Below, in pieces: positions 17,366 through 26,400 of a stretch of 64,000 nt of DNA. The translations under genes were made by a program, and so were the position numbers. Each line of letters begins with the position of its first letter. Positions within the stretch are counted from its first letter, which is position 1. The notes under the pieces were generated by a model. It did no database searches. It saw only the letters and a list, made by a program, of their open reading frames with translations, and was not told the DNA's origin. The DNA comes from SZUA-309 sp965215995 (GTDB taxonomy: Bacteria; Pseudomonadota; Gammaproteobacteria; Pseudomonadales; Azotimanducaceae). The DNA lies in contig OZ244128.1 of NCBI GenBank assembly GCA_965215995.1, positions 4,836,001-4,900,000 on the forward strand, given 5' to 3'.

Positions 17366-18142
17366 CGGTCGATCACTGCCCCTGATCTCATAGTCGATAC
17401 CGGCGCTGGACAGCGCATCGGCCAGGCCATGGCTAGCCAGGATCAGATCGATTCTCAAGCCGCGCCTCGGCTCGCGCTCGAAGCCGCGGCTGCGGTAGTC
17501 GAACCAGCTGTAGCGACGATCCTCTTCCGCAACAGGCTGCGCGAAGGCATCCGTCAGTCCCCAGTCCATCAGTCGCTCGAGCCAGCCACGCTCTTCCGGG
17601 AGAAAGCTCGCCTTGCCGGTTCGCAGCCAGCGTTTCCGGTTGTCTTCACCGATGCCGATGTCCTGATCCGTCGGTGCTACATTCATATCACCGGCGATGA
17701 TTACCGGGTGTTCCGGGTTTAACCGTTCCTCGCAATAGCGAAGCACGTCCGCGTAGAACTCTGCCTTGTCCGGAAACTTGGTGGGGTGATCACGCTTTTC
17801 CCCTTGCGGGAAGTATCCGTTGATCACGTGAACGGTCTGATCGCCAAGCACCACATCGGCGCTGATGAATCGCCTTTGCTGATCTTCCGCCCGCCAGGGC
17901 ACGCCCAGCTGCACGGCCTCGAGCGGAACGCGGGAAGCGATGGCGACGCCGTAGTGCCCCTTCTGACCGTAGAAAGCCGCATGGGGGTAGCCCAGGTTTT
18001 CGAGCACGGTGAGGGGAAAGTCGTCGTCGACCACCTTGGTTTCCTGCAGCGCCAGGACGTCCGGCGAGTGCCGTTCTGTCACCGCTTCCAGTTGATGCTG
18101 ACGAGCGCGGATGCCGTTGACGTTGAAGGAGACGAATCGCAC
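17327..18142 (-). CDS. xthA: Exodeoxyribonuclease III
   Basis: AP endonuclease and 3'-5' exonuclease of base excision repair. The GTG at 18142 gives VRFVSFNVNGIRARQHQL, the canonical N terminus, and a 271-residue protein near the usual 268. Catalytic motifs are intact: LALQETKVVDDDF (metal-binding Glu), YGVAIASR, GDMNVAPTDQDIG (Asp/Asn), YSWFDYRSR, and the terminal SDHCPIWAEF with catalytic His. An in-frame ATG 81 bp upstream exists but would add a non-conserved tail. The gene converges on and overlaps pyrF. Confidence 0.95.
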   Translation of the reverse strand: MRFVSFNVNGIRARQHQLEAVTERHSPDVLALQETKVVDDDFPLTVLENLGYPHAAFYGQKGHYGVAIASRVPLEAVQLGVPWRAEDQQRRFISADVVLGDQTVHVINGYFPQGEKRDHPTKFPDKAEFYADVLRYCEERLNPEHPVIIAGDMNVAPTDQDIGIGEDNRKRWLRTGKASFLPEERGWLERLMDWGLTDAFAQPVAEEDRRYSWFDYRSRGFEREPRRGLRIDLILASHGLADALSSAGIDYEIRGSDRPSDHCPIWAEFRL

Positions 18143-18467
18143 GGGATCGGTGGCCTTTTGAAACGGCGCAGTTTTGCCTAAAGTGGGCGATCGTCGCAAG
18201 GCATGTCCCTCCCGTCGCTGCAACAGAACGGAAAAAGCCTTGTAAGGCGATGAATATTAAGAAGAAAAAATTCAGGACTCTGCAGGACAACGGTTTACAT
18301 GTTGACGCTGGCTGCATCCGGTGAGCCTTCTAGAATGACGCATTGGACGCGATCGAAGACCGGCCGCGAACATCTGTCGGTAGGGCCGCAGGATCTGGCC
18401 AGGGGAACCGGCTGACACTAGCCACGGTTGCAACCACGGTTGAGAGCCGGTTAGAGGAGATCTGGGG
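18143..18467. other. Intergenic region between xthA and the histidine kinase gene
   Basis: 325 bp divergent region. It holds an AT-rich patch (18231-18275) suited to a promoter and a short direct repeat, CCACGGTTG, at 18422-18430 and 18434-18442. No gene or RNA was recognised. Confidence 0.5.
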
Positions 18468-20279
18468 GTGACCCCCGAGGCGGTAATCTTTCGCTACCTG
18501 GAAGCTGCACACCGACAACCTCTGTCGGTGGAGGATTTTGTTCGCGTCCTTGGCGCGGACGCGGATCTGCTTGGCCGCTGGTTGAACCTGGCCAGTTGTC
18601 CAGCCGAACCTGATGCGCTGAAGGGCGCCATCGCCGATCTTCGCCAGGACGAAATCGTCAGTCTGGCCCAGGCTCAGGCTTGGGCCGTTCTGCCTGTTGC
18701 CGGCAGCGCGCGGCTTGGGCTGGACCAGTGGCAGTCGGTGCTTCGCTCGGCCTTTCTTGCAGAGATCCTTGCCGAGCAGCTAGGGATGGAAAACGCTGAG
18801 ACCGTGCGCTGGCGTGTGCTGCTCGCCACCTCTGGTGTCAGTCTCAGCCATGATCCGGCCCTCATGGAGCTGGCCGCTTTTCGCGGCGTAAGACCTGAAC
18901 TGCTGCAGGATGCCAGCCTGCTGATCCGCATCTTCGGGGTCGTGGATGCCTTCGAGGTGCTGGACGAGTACGAAGCGGCGCAGCTCGCCCGTTCGCTGCT
19001 GGATATCGATCCCGGTCACTTCCCTGAGCTGGTGGAATGGGCGGCCGGTCGTTGCGCAGAGCTCGTGCGCACGCTGGAGCTCGCGGCGGAGCCGGAAGCC
19101 GACTGGTCCAATCGACTCTGGGTCCAGCAGCAGGTGGCCATGCTCACTGCGCTGCTCGGGATGGCGGAGGATGAGGCGGCCCTGCAGACGGCACATGCCT
19201 TCATCACCCGCAGCCTGTTTCATCAGGTGCCGCTCCTGCTGCTCGAAGTGAAGCAGGGTCTCTACCAGTCCGCAATGGCCGCGGATGTGGACATTCACCT
19301 GAATTCTTCAGCGAGCCTGGTGGCGGAGACGCTGCGCAGTGGTCAGGCCAGAGTGGTGTCGGATCGTGCCGATCTCTCTGTGGGTGATCGTCAGCTGCTG
19401 CGCAGGATGGGCTGTGACGAAGCCCAGTGTCTGCCTGTCCGTTTTGAGGAGCAAAGTGTGGGTGCGTTGCTGATGACGGCGGACGACGATGTGGATTACG
19501 AGTTTGCCCTCGATCTGTATGTGCAGGCTCTCGCCCAGAATCTCGCTGCTCTTGGCGAGGTGGGTGATGAGCACAGTCAGCTTACGAGCTACAGAGCGCG
19601 GGAAGAGAAACGCCTGCGTGAGCTGGTGCATGAAGCCAACAACCCGTTGAGCGTGGTACAGAACTACCTGCACATCCTGCAGATGCGACTGCAACACGAC
19701 GCCTCAGCGGCTGAACAGCTGGACATGATTGGTACCGAGCTGGCGCGTGTCACGGAGATTATCCAACGGGCGCGTGATCTGCCGCCGATTACTGAAGTCG
19801 ACGGGGATACCCAGTTGCTCATGGACGAGTTCGACGTCAATGACCTGGCCCGCCGTGTGCAGGAGCTGCACCTGGGCTACGCTGCGGATCACGATGTGGA
19901 TCTGGATCTGGTTGTCCGGCCGGGTGCCGTGTTGATTCGCTCGGATGAGCAGCGGTTGGCGCAGATTCTCAACAACCTGGTTCGTAACGCCATCGAGGCT
20001 GCAGGTGGTGAAAGCGTGACTGTTGGAACGGATACCGGCGTGTACCGGGAAGGCCGAGAAGGCGTGGAGGTCTATGTGACCGACACGGGGCCAGGTCTAC
20101 CACGCGCGGTCCTGGAGCGGCTGGCTGATCCGAAGGAATCCAGTAAGGGCGGTGACCACGCTGGGCTTGGCCTGCATATTGTGCATCGCCTTGTCAGCGA
20201 GCTGGGCGGCAACATCGATGTGCGTACCGCTGCCGGGCAGGGCACCTCGTTCAGCCTGTTTCTGCCCTTGGGGCACTAG
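18468..20279 (+). CDS. Soluble histidine kinase with HDOD-like and GAF-like regions
   Basis: 603-residue protein without membrane segments. Residues 1-270 resemble an HDOD helical domain (LLGRWLNLASCPAEPDALKGAIADL, reminiscent of the pattern in which a new cell state sensor replaces HD residues); this part is tentative. Residues 280-370 look like a GAF domain (LVAETLRSGQARVVSD, QCLPVRFEEQSVGALLMTADDD). The kinase core has His388 in ELVHEANNPLSVVQNYL, N box NNLVRNAIEAAGG, G1 DTGPGLP and G2 GLGLHIVHRLV. The start is GTG at 18468 with AGAGGAGA 8 bp upstream. No response regulator lies beside it; the nearest is uvrY 2.8 kb on, separated by metabolic genes. Confidence 0.78.
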   Translation: MTPEAVIFRYLEAAHRQPLSVEDFVRVLGADADLLGRWLNLASCPAEPDALKGAIADLRQDEIVSLAQAQAWAVLPVAGSARLGLDQWQSVLRSAFLAEILAEQLGMENAETVRWRVLLATSGVSLSHDPALMELAAFRGVRPELLQDASLLIRIFGVVDAFEVLDEYEAAQLARSLLDIDPGHFPELVEWAAGRCAELVRTLELAAEPEADWSNRLWVQQQVAMLTALLGMAEDEAALQTAHAFITRSLFHQVPLLLLEVKQGLYQSAMAADVDIHLNSSASLVAETLRSGQARVVSDRADLSVGDRQLLRRMGCDEAQCLPVRFEEQSVGALLMTADDDVDYEFALDLYVQALAQNLAALGEVGDEHSQLTSYRAREEKRLRELVHEANNPLSVVQNYLHILQMRLQHDASAAEQLDMIGTELARVTEIIQRARDLPPITEVDGDTQLLMDEFDVNDLARRVQELHLGYAADHDVDLDLVVRPGAVLIRSDEQRLAQILNNLVRNAIEAAGGESVTVGTDTGVYREGREGVEVYVTDTGPGLPRAVLERLADPKESSKGGDHAGLGLHIVHRLVSELGGNIDVRTAAGQGTSFSLFLPLGH

Positions 20280-20299
20280 CGCGCGCTACCCTTCTGCCC

Positions 20300-21457
20300 C
20301 TAGCCCAGTTCCCGAATCAACCCTCTGGCAATCACCGTCTGCTGAATCTGGCTGGTCCCTTCGTAGATTCTGAACAGGCGTACGTCCCGGTAAAACCTGG
20401 CCACCGGATACTCCTCCATGTAGCCGGCGCCGCCATGGATCTGTACCGCCCGATCGGCGACCCGGCCGACCATCTCGGTGGCGAAGAGCTTGGTGCAGGA
20501 GGCGAGGGTAGTGATGCGCTCACCCGCATCGCGGCGCTTGGCAGCATCCAGCACCATACACTCGGCGGCGTAAGCCTCTGCCTTGCTGTCTGCCAGCATG
20601 GCCTGAATGAGCTGGAACTCGACGATGGGTTGGCCGAACTGAGTACGCTCCGAGGCGAAGGCGACGCTTTCCTCGATCAGCCGGTTAGCGCAACCTACGG
20701 CCAGAGCGCTGATGTGCAGCCGGCCCCGATCCAGGGTTTTCATTGCGGTTGCGAAGCCTTTGTTCAGGTTTTCGGGGCCGCCGATGATCGCGTGCTTCGG
20801 CACCCGACAGTTGTCGAAGATGACATCGCAGACATGGGCCCCCTGCTGACCCATCTTCCGGTTGTTTGGACCTAAGGTGATGCCCGGCAGGCTCGCATCG
20901 ACAAGAAAGGCGGAAACCCCTCTGGCACCGGCTTCCGCCGGGTTGGTCCGGGCGAAGACGGTGAAGAGCTGGGCCTCCGGCGCGTTGGTGATGTAACGCT
21001 TGGTGCCGTTGAGGATGAAGTCGTCCCCATCAGCCGCTGCGCTGGTCTTCACCGCACCCGAGTCAGAGCCCACGTCTGGCTCGGTCAATGCAAAGGATCC
21101 GATGATTTCACCAGTGGCCATCTTCGGCAGGTAGTGGGCTTTCTGCGCCTCGGTGCCATCCATCACCAGACCCTGGCTGCCAATGCCGTTGTTGGTGCCG
21201 AACACGGAGCGGAAGGCGGGCGAGGTGCGACCCAGCACTTTCACCACCCGGCACTCTTCCTCGGTAGAGAGACCGAGGCCGCCATAAGCTTCGGGGATGG
21301 TCATGCCGAACAGCCCGATCTCCTTCATCTCGTCGATCACTTCGACCGGGATCTGGTCTTCCTCTGAGACCTGCGCTTCCAGAGGGATCAACCGCTCGGC
21401 TACGAAGCGTTCCAGCGTGCTGATGAACTGATTGAGGGTTTCTGCATCCAGCGCCAT
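20300..21457 (-). CDS. Acyl-CoA dehydrogenase
   Basis: FAD enzyme that introduces the alpha-beta double bond in acyl-CoA thioesters. The start at 21457 (MALDAETLNQFISTLERFV) gives 385 residues, the family length; the reading frame is open further upstream but that part is not conserved. Signatures: FALTEPDVGSDSGAVKTSA (FAD/substrate), ITNAPEAQLFTVFART, QFGQPIVEFQLIQAMLAD, and near the end QIHGGAGYMEEYPVARFYRDVRLFRIYEGTSQIQQ with the catalytic Glu in the YEGTS motif. Substrate chain length cannot be read. It is divergent from the glutaryl-CoA dehydrogenase gene, 136 bp apart. Confidence 0.92.
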   Translation of the reverse strand: MALDAETLNQFISTLERFVAERLIPLEAQVSEEDQIPVEVIDEMKEIGLFGMTIPEAYGGLGLSTEEECRVVKVLGRTSPAFRSVFGTNNGIGSQGLVMDGTEAQKAHYLPKMATGEIIGSFALTEPDVGSDSGAVKTSAAADGDDFILNGTKRYITNAPEAQLFTVFARTNPAEAGARGVSAFLVDASLPGITLGPNNRKMGQQGAHVCDVIFDNCRVPKHAIIGGPENLNKGFATAMKTLDRGRLHISALAVGCANRLIEESVAFASERTQFGQPIVEFQLIQAMLADSKAEAYAAECMVLDAAKRRDAGERITTLASCTKLFATEMVGRVADRAVQIHGGAGYMEEYPVARFYRDVRLFRIYEGTSQIQQTVIARGLIRELG

Positions 21458-21593
21458 GGCTCGTCTCGTGTTGAATCCGGAGCGCGGCAGTATAGCCCTA
21501 CCGGCGATGGATGCCGCCTTTGGTGAACGCAATTGCGTCCGATGTGTCGCTCCATTAGCCTTGGCGCCTCTTTGAGTTTCTGGAAACTGGCCC

Positions 21594-22781
21594 ATGAGCA
21601 ACACCCGTCAGGCATTCAACTGGGAAGATCCGTTTTTACTGGATGATCAACTCGGCGAAGAAGAGCGCATGATCCGCGACACGACGCGCGATTACGCCCA
21701 GGACAAGCTGATGCCGCGGGTGCTGATGGCGAACCGGGAGGAGACGTTCGACCGGGAGATCATGAACGAGATGGGCGAGCTGGGCCTGCTCGGCGCTACG
21801 CTGCCCGCCAAGTATGGCTGCTCCGGCGTGAACTATACCTCCTACGGCATCATGGCCCGGGAAGTAGAGCGGGTGGACTCGGGTTATCGCAGTGCCATGA
21901 GCGTGCAGTCGTCGCTGGTCATGCATCCGATCCATGCCTACGGCAGCGAGGCGCAGCGGGAGAAATACCTGCCGAAGCTCGCCACCGGCGAGTGGGTTGG
22001 CTGCTTCGGTCTCACCGAGCCCGACCACGGCTCGGATCCGGGCAGCATGGTCACCAATGCCAAAAAGGTCGGTGATGGCTTCGTGCTGAACGGCGCAAAG
22101 ATGTGGATCACCAATTCTCCCATCGCTGATCTGGCCGTGGTCTGGGCGAAGCTCGATGGTGACATCCGTGGTTTTGTGGTGGAGCGCGATTTCGAAGGTT
22201 TCTCCACACCGAAGATCGAGGGAAAGATGAGTCTCAGGGCTTCGATCACGGGTGAGATCGTGCTGGAGGATGTGTTTGTTCCGGAAGAGAATCTGCTGCC
22301 GAATGTGCGCGGTCTTTCCGGCCCCTTTGGCTGTCTGAACCGTGCCCGGTACGGCATCGCCTGGGGGGCGATGGGGGCAGCCGAGTTCTGTTGGCATGCC
22401 GCCCGCACCTACACCCTGGAGCGGATTCAATTCGGGCGACCGCTTGCTGCTAATCAACTCATCCAGAAAAAGCTTGCCGACATGCAGACTGAAATCGCCC
22501 TTGGCCTGCAAGGCTGCCTGCGCATGGGCCGGCTGCTCGATGAAGACAAGCTGGCCGTTGAGAACATCTCCCTGATGAAGCGCAACAACTGCGGCAAGGC
22601 TCTGGATATCGCTCGTATGGCTCGTGACATGCATGGCGGCAACGGCATCTCTGACGAGTTCCATGTCATCCGGCACGTGATGAACCTGGAAACGGTGAAT
22701 ACCTACGAAGGCACCCACGATATCCACGCGCTGATTCTTGGTCGTGCACAGACGGGGTTGCAGGCCTTTACGGGCGCCTAG
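21594..22781 (+). CDS. gcdH: Glutaryl-CoA dehydrogenase
   Basis: Oxidises and decarboxylates glutaryl-CoA to crotonyl-CoA in lysine, tryptophan and glutarate breakdown. The 395-residue product shows the GcdH-specific opening FNWEDPFLLDDQLGEEERMIRDTTRDYAQ, then YGCSGVNYTSYGIMAREVERVDSGYRSAMSVQSSLVMHPI, GLTEPDHGSDPGSM, and the catalytic base Glu372 in NTYEGTHDIHALILGRAQTG. These features separate it from general acyl-CoA dehydrogenases such as its divergent neighbour. No LysR regulator or CoA-transferase, often linked to gcdH, lies beside it. Confidence 0.92.
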   Translation: MSNTRQAFNWEDPFLLDDQLGEEERMIRDTTRDYAQDKLMPRVLMANREETFDREIMNEMGELGLLGATLPAKYGCSGVNYTSYGIMAREVERVDSGYRSAMSVQSSLVMHPIHAYGSEAQREKYLPKLATGEWVGCFGLTEPDHGSDPGSMVTNAKKVGDGFVLNGAKMWITNSPIADLAVVWAKLDGDIRGFVVERDFEGFSTPKIEGKMSLRASITGEIVLEDVFVPEENLLPNVRGLSGPFGCLNRARYGIAWGAMGAAEFCWHAARTYTLERIQFGRPLAANQLIQKKLADMQTEIALGLQGCLRMGRLLDEDKLAVENISLMKRNNCGKALDIARMARDMHGGNGISDEFHVIRHVMNLETVNTYEGTHDIHALILGRAQTGLQAFTGA

Positions 22782-23090
22782 CCCCGATCCTGTCGCTGGT
22801 GCCCGACTCCGGGCACTTCAGGGGCCTGAAAGTGATATCAGAGCGCTATCGCAAAATGGAAGTTTCCTGAAAGTCCCTACGTGATTGCCCCCCACGCATT
22901 GTTCTTCTTCAACCCCCGATCTAGGGTGGTCGGCAATCCGGCACACAAGGGAATGACCGGGCAGTACTCCGGCAGCAGTACGGTCAGAAGGAACTGTCAG
23001 CAGAGCTGTTGAAAAACAGCCATCGTAGACGGCAATCCAGTGACGGCAATCCTTGCAATCAATAGACCGCAATCATAGACAGGGGAAGAG
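22782..23090 (+). other. Intergenic region between gcdH and uvrY
   Basis: 309 bp without a convincing gene. A 7-bp hairpin GTGCCCG (22799-22805) / CGGGCAC (22810-22816) followed by TTC may end gcdH transcription, though the T run is short. The remainder probably carries the uvrY promoter; GGGGAAGAG just before 23091 is its ribosome binding site. Confidence 0.5.
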
Positions 23091-23747
23091 ATGATCAGAC
23101 TACTCATCGCGGATGATCACAAGCTGTTCCGTATCGGGCTGCACAAGATGCTGAGGGAAGCCCGGGAAATCAAGGTGGTTGGAGAGGCGCGCACCGGCGA
23201 AGAGGCGGTGACGCTGGCCCGGGAACTTTCGCCGAACATCATACTCATGGACATCTGCATGCCGGGTATAGGCGGGTTGGAGGCCACGCGTCGGATCACT
23301 CAGCGGGATAGCGGTATTCGGGTCGTCATGCTGACGGGTTTCGAAGAAAGTCCATACCCGTTGCAGGCATTGAAAGTAGGTGCATCTGGTTATCTCACCA
23401 AGAAGGTAGGCGCAGATGAGCTCATCAAAGCCATCAAGCGGGTGTTTCTCGGTAAACGCTATCTAGCTGGTGAGATCGCGCAGCAACTGGCCGTCACCGG
23501 CTTCGAAGAGGTGAACGAAGATCCCTTCGGACAGCTTTCCAGCCGGGAAATGCAGATCATGCTGATGGTGGTGAACTGCCAGAAGGTAAAGGAAATCTCC
23601 AGCAATCTGCACCTGTCGCCGAAAACGGTGAATAGCTATCGATATCGTATCTTCGAGAAGCTGAAGGTCGGGAGTGATGTGGAACTTGCCCTCATGGCCG
23701 TGCGTTACGGCGTGGTGAATGGCGGCGTCCCGCTCAAGTCTGCTTGA
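23091..23747 (+). CDS. uvrY: Response regulator of the UvrY/GacA family
   Basis: LuxR-type (NarL subfamily) response regulator; UvrY/GacA is driven by BarA/GacS and activates small RNAs that titrate CsrA/RsmA. The 218-residue product has a receiver domain with acidic residues Asp8/Asp9 and phospho-acceptor Asp54 (IILMDICMPG), Thr and Lys in MLTGFEES and YLTKKV, and a C-terminal HTH (FGQLSSREMQIMLMVVN...EISSNLHLSPKTVNSYRYRIFEKL). Position directly before uvrC and pgsA is the classic gammaproteobacterial arrangement, here with a glycosylase gene inserted. No cognate BarA-type kinase lies nearby. Confidence 0.93.
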   Translation: MIRLLIADDHKLFRIGLHKMLREAREIKVVGEARTGEEAVTLARELSPNIILMDICMPGIGGLEATRRITQRDSGIRVVMLTGFEESPYPLQALKVGASGYLTKKVGADELIKAIKRVFLGKRYLAGEIAQQLAVTGFEEVNEDPFGQLSSREMQIMLMVVNCQKVKEISSNLHLSPKTVNSYRYRIFEKLKVGSDVELALMAVRYGVVNGGVPLKSA

Positions 23748-24408
23748 GTCCTGCGAACGTTGCCCGCGACTGGTGGCGCTGCGCAGAGAGATCCGCGAAT
23801 CACGGCCGGATTATCATGCCGCCCCCGTGGCAGCCTGGGGTGCGAAAAGCGCGCGTATGCTGGTCGTCGGCCTGGCCCCCGGTATGCACGGTGCTAACCG
23901 GACCGGCCGACCGTTCACAGGAGACTCAAGTGGGGACTTTCTATTTCGAGCGCTGAATCGAGCCGGATTTGCGAGTTCAGCCCGTGCGGCAGATACGAAG
24001 CTGATCGGTATACGTATAACCAATGCGGTGAAGTGCCTGCCACCGGGTAATCGACCGCTGGCTCGGGAGGTTGCGAGCTGCGCATCCTATCTGCACGAGG
24101 AGCTGACCGAACTCTGTGGTGTTCGCCCTCGGAAATCTCGTGTGGTGCTTTGTCTCGGCAGGCTGGCGCATGAGTCGGTGCTGAAAACCCTAGCTGCCAG
24201 GCTTGATCTCCCAGCACGGGCGAGTAGGAAGCATTCGCCTGGGCGACAGCTGCCGGCGTTCGGGCACGGTCGCTGCACGGAGATCGCGCCTTCGGTCCAT
24301 CTTCTGGACACCTATCATCCGAGCCGGCAGAACACCAATACCGGCAGGCTGACGGAGTTCATGCTGGACGACGTCATGCTGAAGGCCCGGGATCTGCTGA
24401 CTCACTGA
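23719..24408 (+). CDS. Family 5 uracil-DNA glycosylase (UdgB-like)
   Basis: Iron-sulphur uracil-DNA glycosylase that removes uracil and some deaminated or oxidised bases. The 229-residue product has the first two cluster cysteines in ESCERCPRLV (residues 12 and 15 region), the active-site region VVGLAPGMHGANRTGRPFTGD (family A motif), the later cysteines in NAVKCLPPGNRPL and EVASC, and the histidine motif VHLLDTYHPSRQNTNTGRLT. It overlaps the uvrY 3' end by 29 bp and precedes uvrC, so base excision and nucleotide excision repair genes are cotranscribed. The call to family 5 rather than 4 rests on the NTNTGRLT ending; moderately sure. Confidence 0.82.
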   Translation: MAASRSSLLESCERCPRLVALRREIRESRPDYHAAPVAAWGAKSARMLVVGLAPGMHGANRTGRPFTGDSSGDFLFRALNRAGFASSARAADTKLIGIRITNAVKCLPPGNRPLAREVASCASYLHEELTELCGVRPRKSRVVLCLGRLAHESVLKTLAARLDLPARASRKHSPGRQLPAFGHGRCTEIAPSVHLLDTYHPSRQNTNTGRLTEFMLDDVMLKARDLLTH

Positions 24409-24519
24409 TGCCACATACCCCTGTCAGGAGGCATTGCGTGGTTGGTTGATCGCGCTGGCGCGGCGACGCACTATGCGTTTTCAAATACACAGGTGCTCCG
24501 ACATTCCCCCGCGCCGCCA

Positions 24520-26334
24520 ATGCCGGATTTTGATCACGAAGCCTATCTGAAGACCCTGCCGAACAAGCCGGGTGTCTATCGCATGCAGGACGCATCTGGC
24601 GCGGTGCTGTACGTGGGCAAGGCCCGTAATCTGAAGAACCGGGTCAGCAGCTACTTTCGTGCCTCCGGGCTCACCGCCAAAACGATGGCACTGGTGAACC
24701 GGATCGAAGACATAACGGTGACCGTCACCCACAGCGAGACGGAAGCGCTTCTGCTCGAGCAGAGCCTGATCAAGGAAGACCGCCCGCCGTACAACATCGT
24801 GCTGCGCGACGATAAGTCTTATCCGTTCATCTACCTCACAGACCATGTGGATTTTCCCCGGCTGACCTTTCATCGCGGATCGAAACGACGGACGGGCCGC
24901 TACTTTGGTCCGTTCCCTTCGGCAGGTGCGGTACGGGACAGCCTGAACATCCTGCAGAAGCTGTTCCGGCTGCGGCACTGCGAAGACACCTTCTTCAAGA
25001 ACCGTTCGCGCCCTTGTCTCCAATATCAGATCGAACGCTGTAGCGGCCCCTGCGTTGGTCTGATCGAGGCGGAGCAGTATCAGGAGGACGTGGAGCTGGC
25101 GGTGATGTTTCTGGAAGGAAAGAGCAACGACGTGCTCGATCACTTCAAGCGCCGGATGGACGAAGCCGCGTCAACCCTCGATTTCGAACGGGCGGCCAAG
25201 TACCGGGATAAGATCGCGCACCTGCGGCGAATCCAGGAGCAGCAGTACGTACACGCGGCGGACGGTGATGTGGACGTTTTTGCGCTCGCAAGCAACGCTG
25301 GCGTGAACTGCGTGCAGGGATTGTTCGTGCGCGGCGGTCGGATGCTCGGTAACCGGACCTGGTTTCCAAAAAACGAGCTGGGCCTTCCTGACGAAGAGAT
25401 TCTGTCTGCTTTTCTCGCACAGTATTACCTGGGCGGCCGGGAGCGGGACCTGCCGAAAGCCGTGGTGCTGGCCACCGCTCCGGCAGACGCCCCTGTACTG
25501 GCCGAAGCGCTCTCGGAAAAAGCCGGGAGGAAAGTCGAGGTGGTGCATCAGGTGCGGACCCAGCGGGCCCGCTGGTTGAACCTGGCAGTCGAGAACGCGG
25601 AACACAGTCTCAACGCTTACATCGCCGACAAGCGCAACGTCTACGCCCGGCTGGTGGCACTTCAGGAAGCGCTCTCCCTTGACGACGTGCCGGACCGATT
25701 GGAATGTTTCGATATCAGCCACACCATGGGTGAGGCAACGGTCGCCAGCTGCGTGGTGTTCGATGCGAACGGGCCGCTGAAATCCGACTATCGGCGCTTC
25801 AACATCGAAGGGGTGCAGGCAGGTGACGACTATGGCGCCATGGAGCAGGCACTGCGCCGTCGCTACACCCGGCTGAAGCAGGGCGAAGGCCAGCTACCGG
25901 ACGTACTGGTGATCGATGGCGGTAAGGGGCAGCTTGCCCGGGCACAGCAGGTGCTGGATGAGCTGCAGGTGGATGATGTGGCGCTGTTGGGTATAGCCAA
26001 GGGGCCGGCACGCCGGCCGGATCTCGAACATTACTTCACGCCTGACTCGGAGATCTCACTACCGCCTCAGGGCGACGCCATGCATCTGCTGCAGCATATA
26101 CGCGACGAGGCCCACCGCTTCGCCATCACCGGTCACCGGCAGCGGCGACAGAAGCAGCGGCGTCATTCGGAGTTGGACGACATCGATGGGGTTGGACCGA
26201 AGCGGCGCAGGGAGTTGCTGACTCATTTCGGCGGGATCAAAGCCATTCGTGGCGCCAGCCGGGAGGAACTGGCCAAGGTGCCGGGCATCAGCCAGAAGCT
26301 TGCCGACGACATCTACGCGGCGCTGCACGACTGA
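24520..26334 (+). CDS. uvrC: Excinuclease ABC subunit C
   Basis: Makes both incisions around UvrAB-marked DNA lesions. The start at 24520 (MPDFDHEAYLKTLPNKPGVYRM) matches the family N terminus and gives 604 residues; an upstream in-frame TTG at 24442 only adds unconserved sequence. Domains in order: GIY-YIG nuclease (GVYRMQDASGAVLYVGKARNL, residues 17-100), Cys-rich stretch (RPCLQYQIERCSGPCVG), UvrB-binding UVR motif (DEAASTLDFERAAKYRDKI, about 205-235), RNase H-like nuclease (LECFDISHTMGEATVASCVVF), and C-terminal HhH repeats (DIDGVGPKRRRELLTHFGGIKAI, LAKVPGISQKLADDIY). Intact and typical. Confidence 0.96.
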   Translation: MPDFDHEAYLKTLPNKPGVYRMQDASGAVLYVGKARNLKNRVSSYFRASGLTAKTMALVNRIEDITVTVTHSETEALLLEQSLIKEDRPPYNIVLRDDKSYPFIYLTDHVDFPRLTFHRGSKRRTGRYFGPFPSAGAVRDSLNILQKLFRLRHCEDTFFKNRSRPCLQYQIERCSGPCVGLIEAEQYQEDVELAVMFLEGKSNDVLDHFKRRMDEAASTLDFERAAKYRDKIAHLRRIQEQQYVHAADGDVDVFALASNAGVNCVQGLFVRGGRMLGNRTWFPKNELGLPDEEILSAFLAQYYLGGRERDLPKAVVLATAPADAPVLAEALSEKAGRKVEVVHQVRTQRARWLNLAVENAEHSLNAYIADKRNVYARLVALQEALSLDDVPDRLECFDISHTMGEATVASCVVFDANGPLKSDYRRFNIEGVQAGDDYGAMEQALRRRYTRLKQGEGQLPDVLVIDGGKGQLARAQQVLDELQVDDVALLGIAKGPARRPDLEHYFTPDSEISLPPQGDAMHLLQHIRDEAHRFAITGHRQRRQKQRRHSELDDIDGVGPKRRRELLTHFGGIKAIRGASREELAKVPGISQKLADDIYAALHD

Positions 26335-26400
26335 GTGCGCAGGTGCCGCTTGGTCCGCCTGCGCTAACGACGCCGTCGGCGAGTCTGTACAATGCGGCCG

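Noticed and set aside
21636..22727. 363-residue minus-strand open frame inside the glutaryl-CoA dehydrogenase gene
   Set aside because: Antisense to a clearly recognised enzyme with intact catalytic residues; His- and Arg-rich low-information product.
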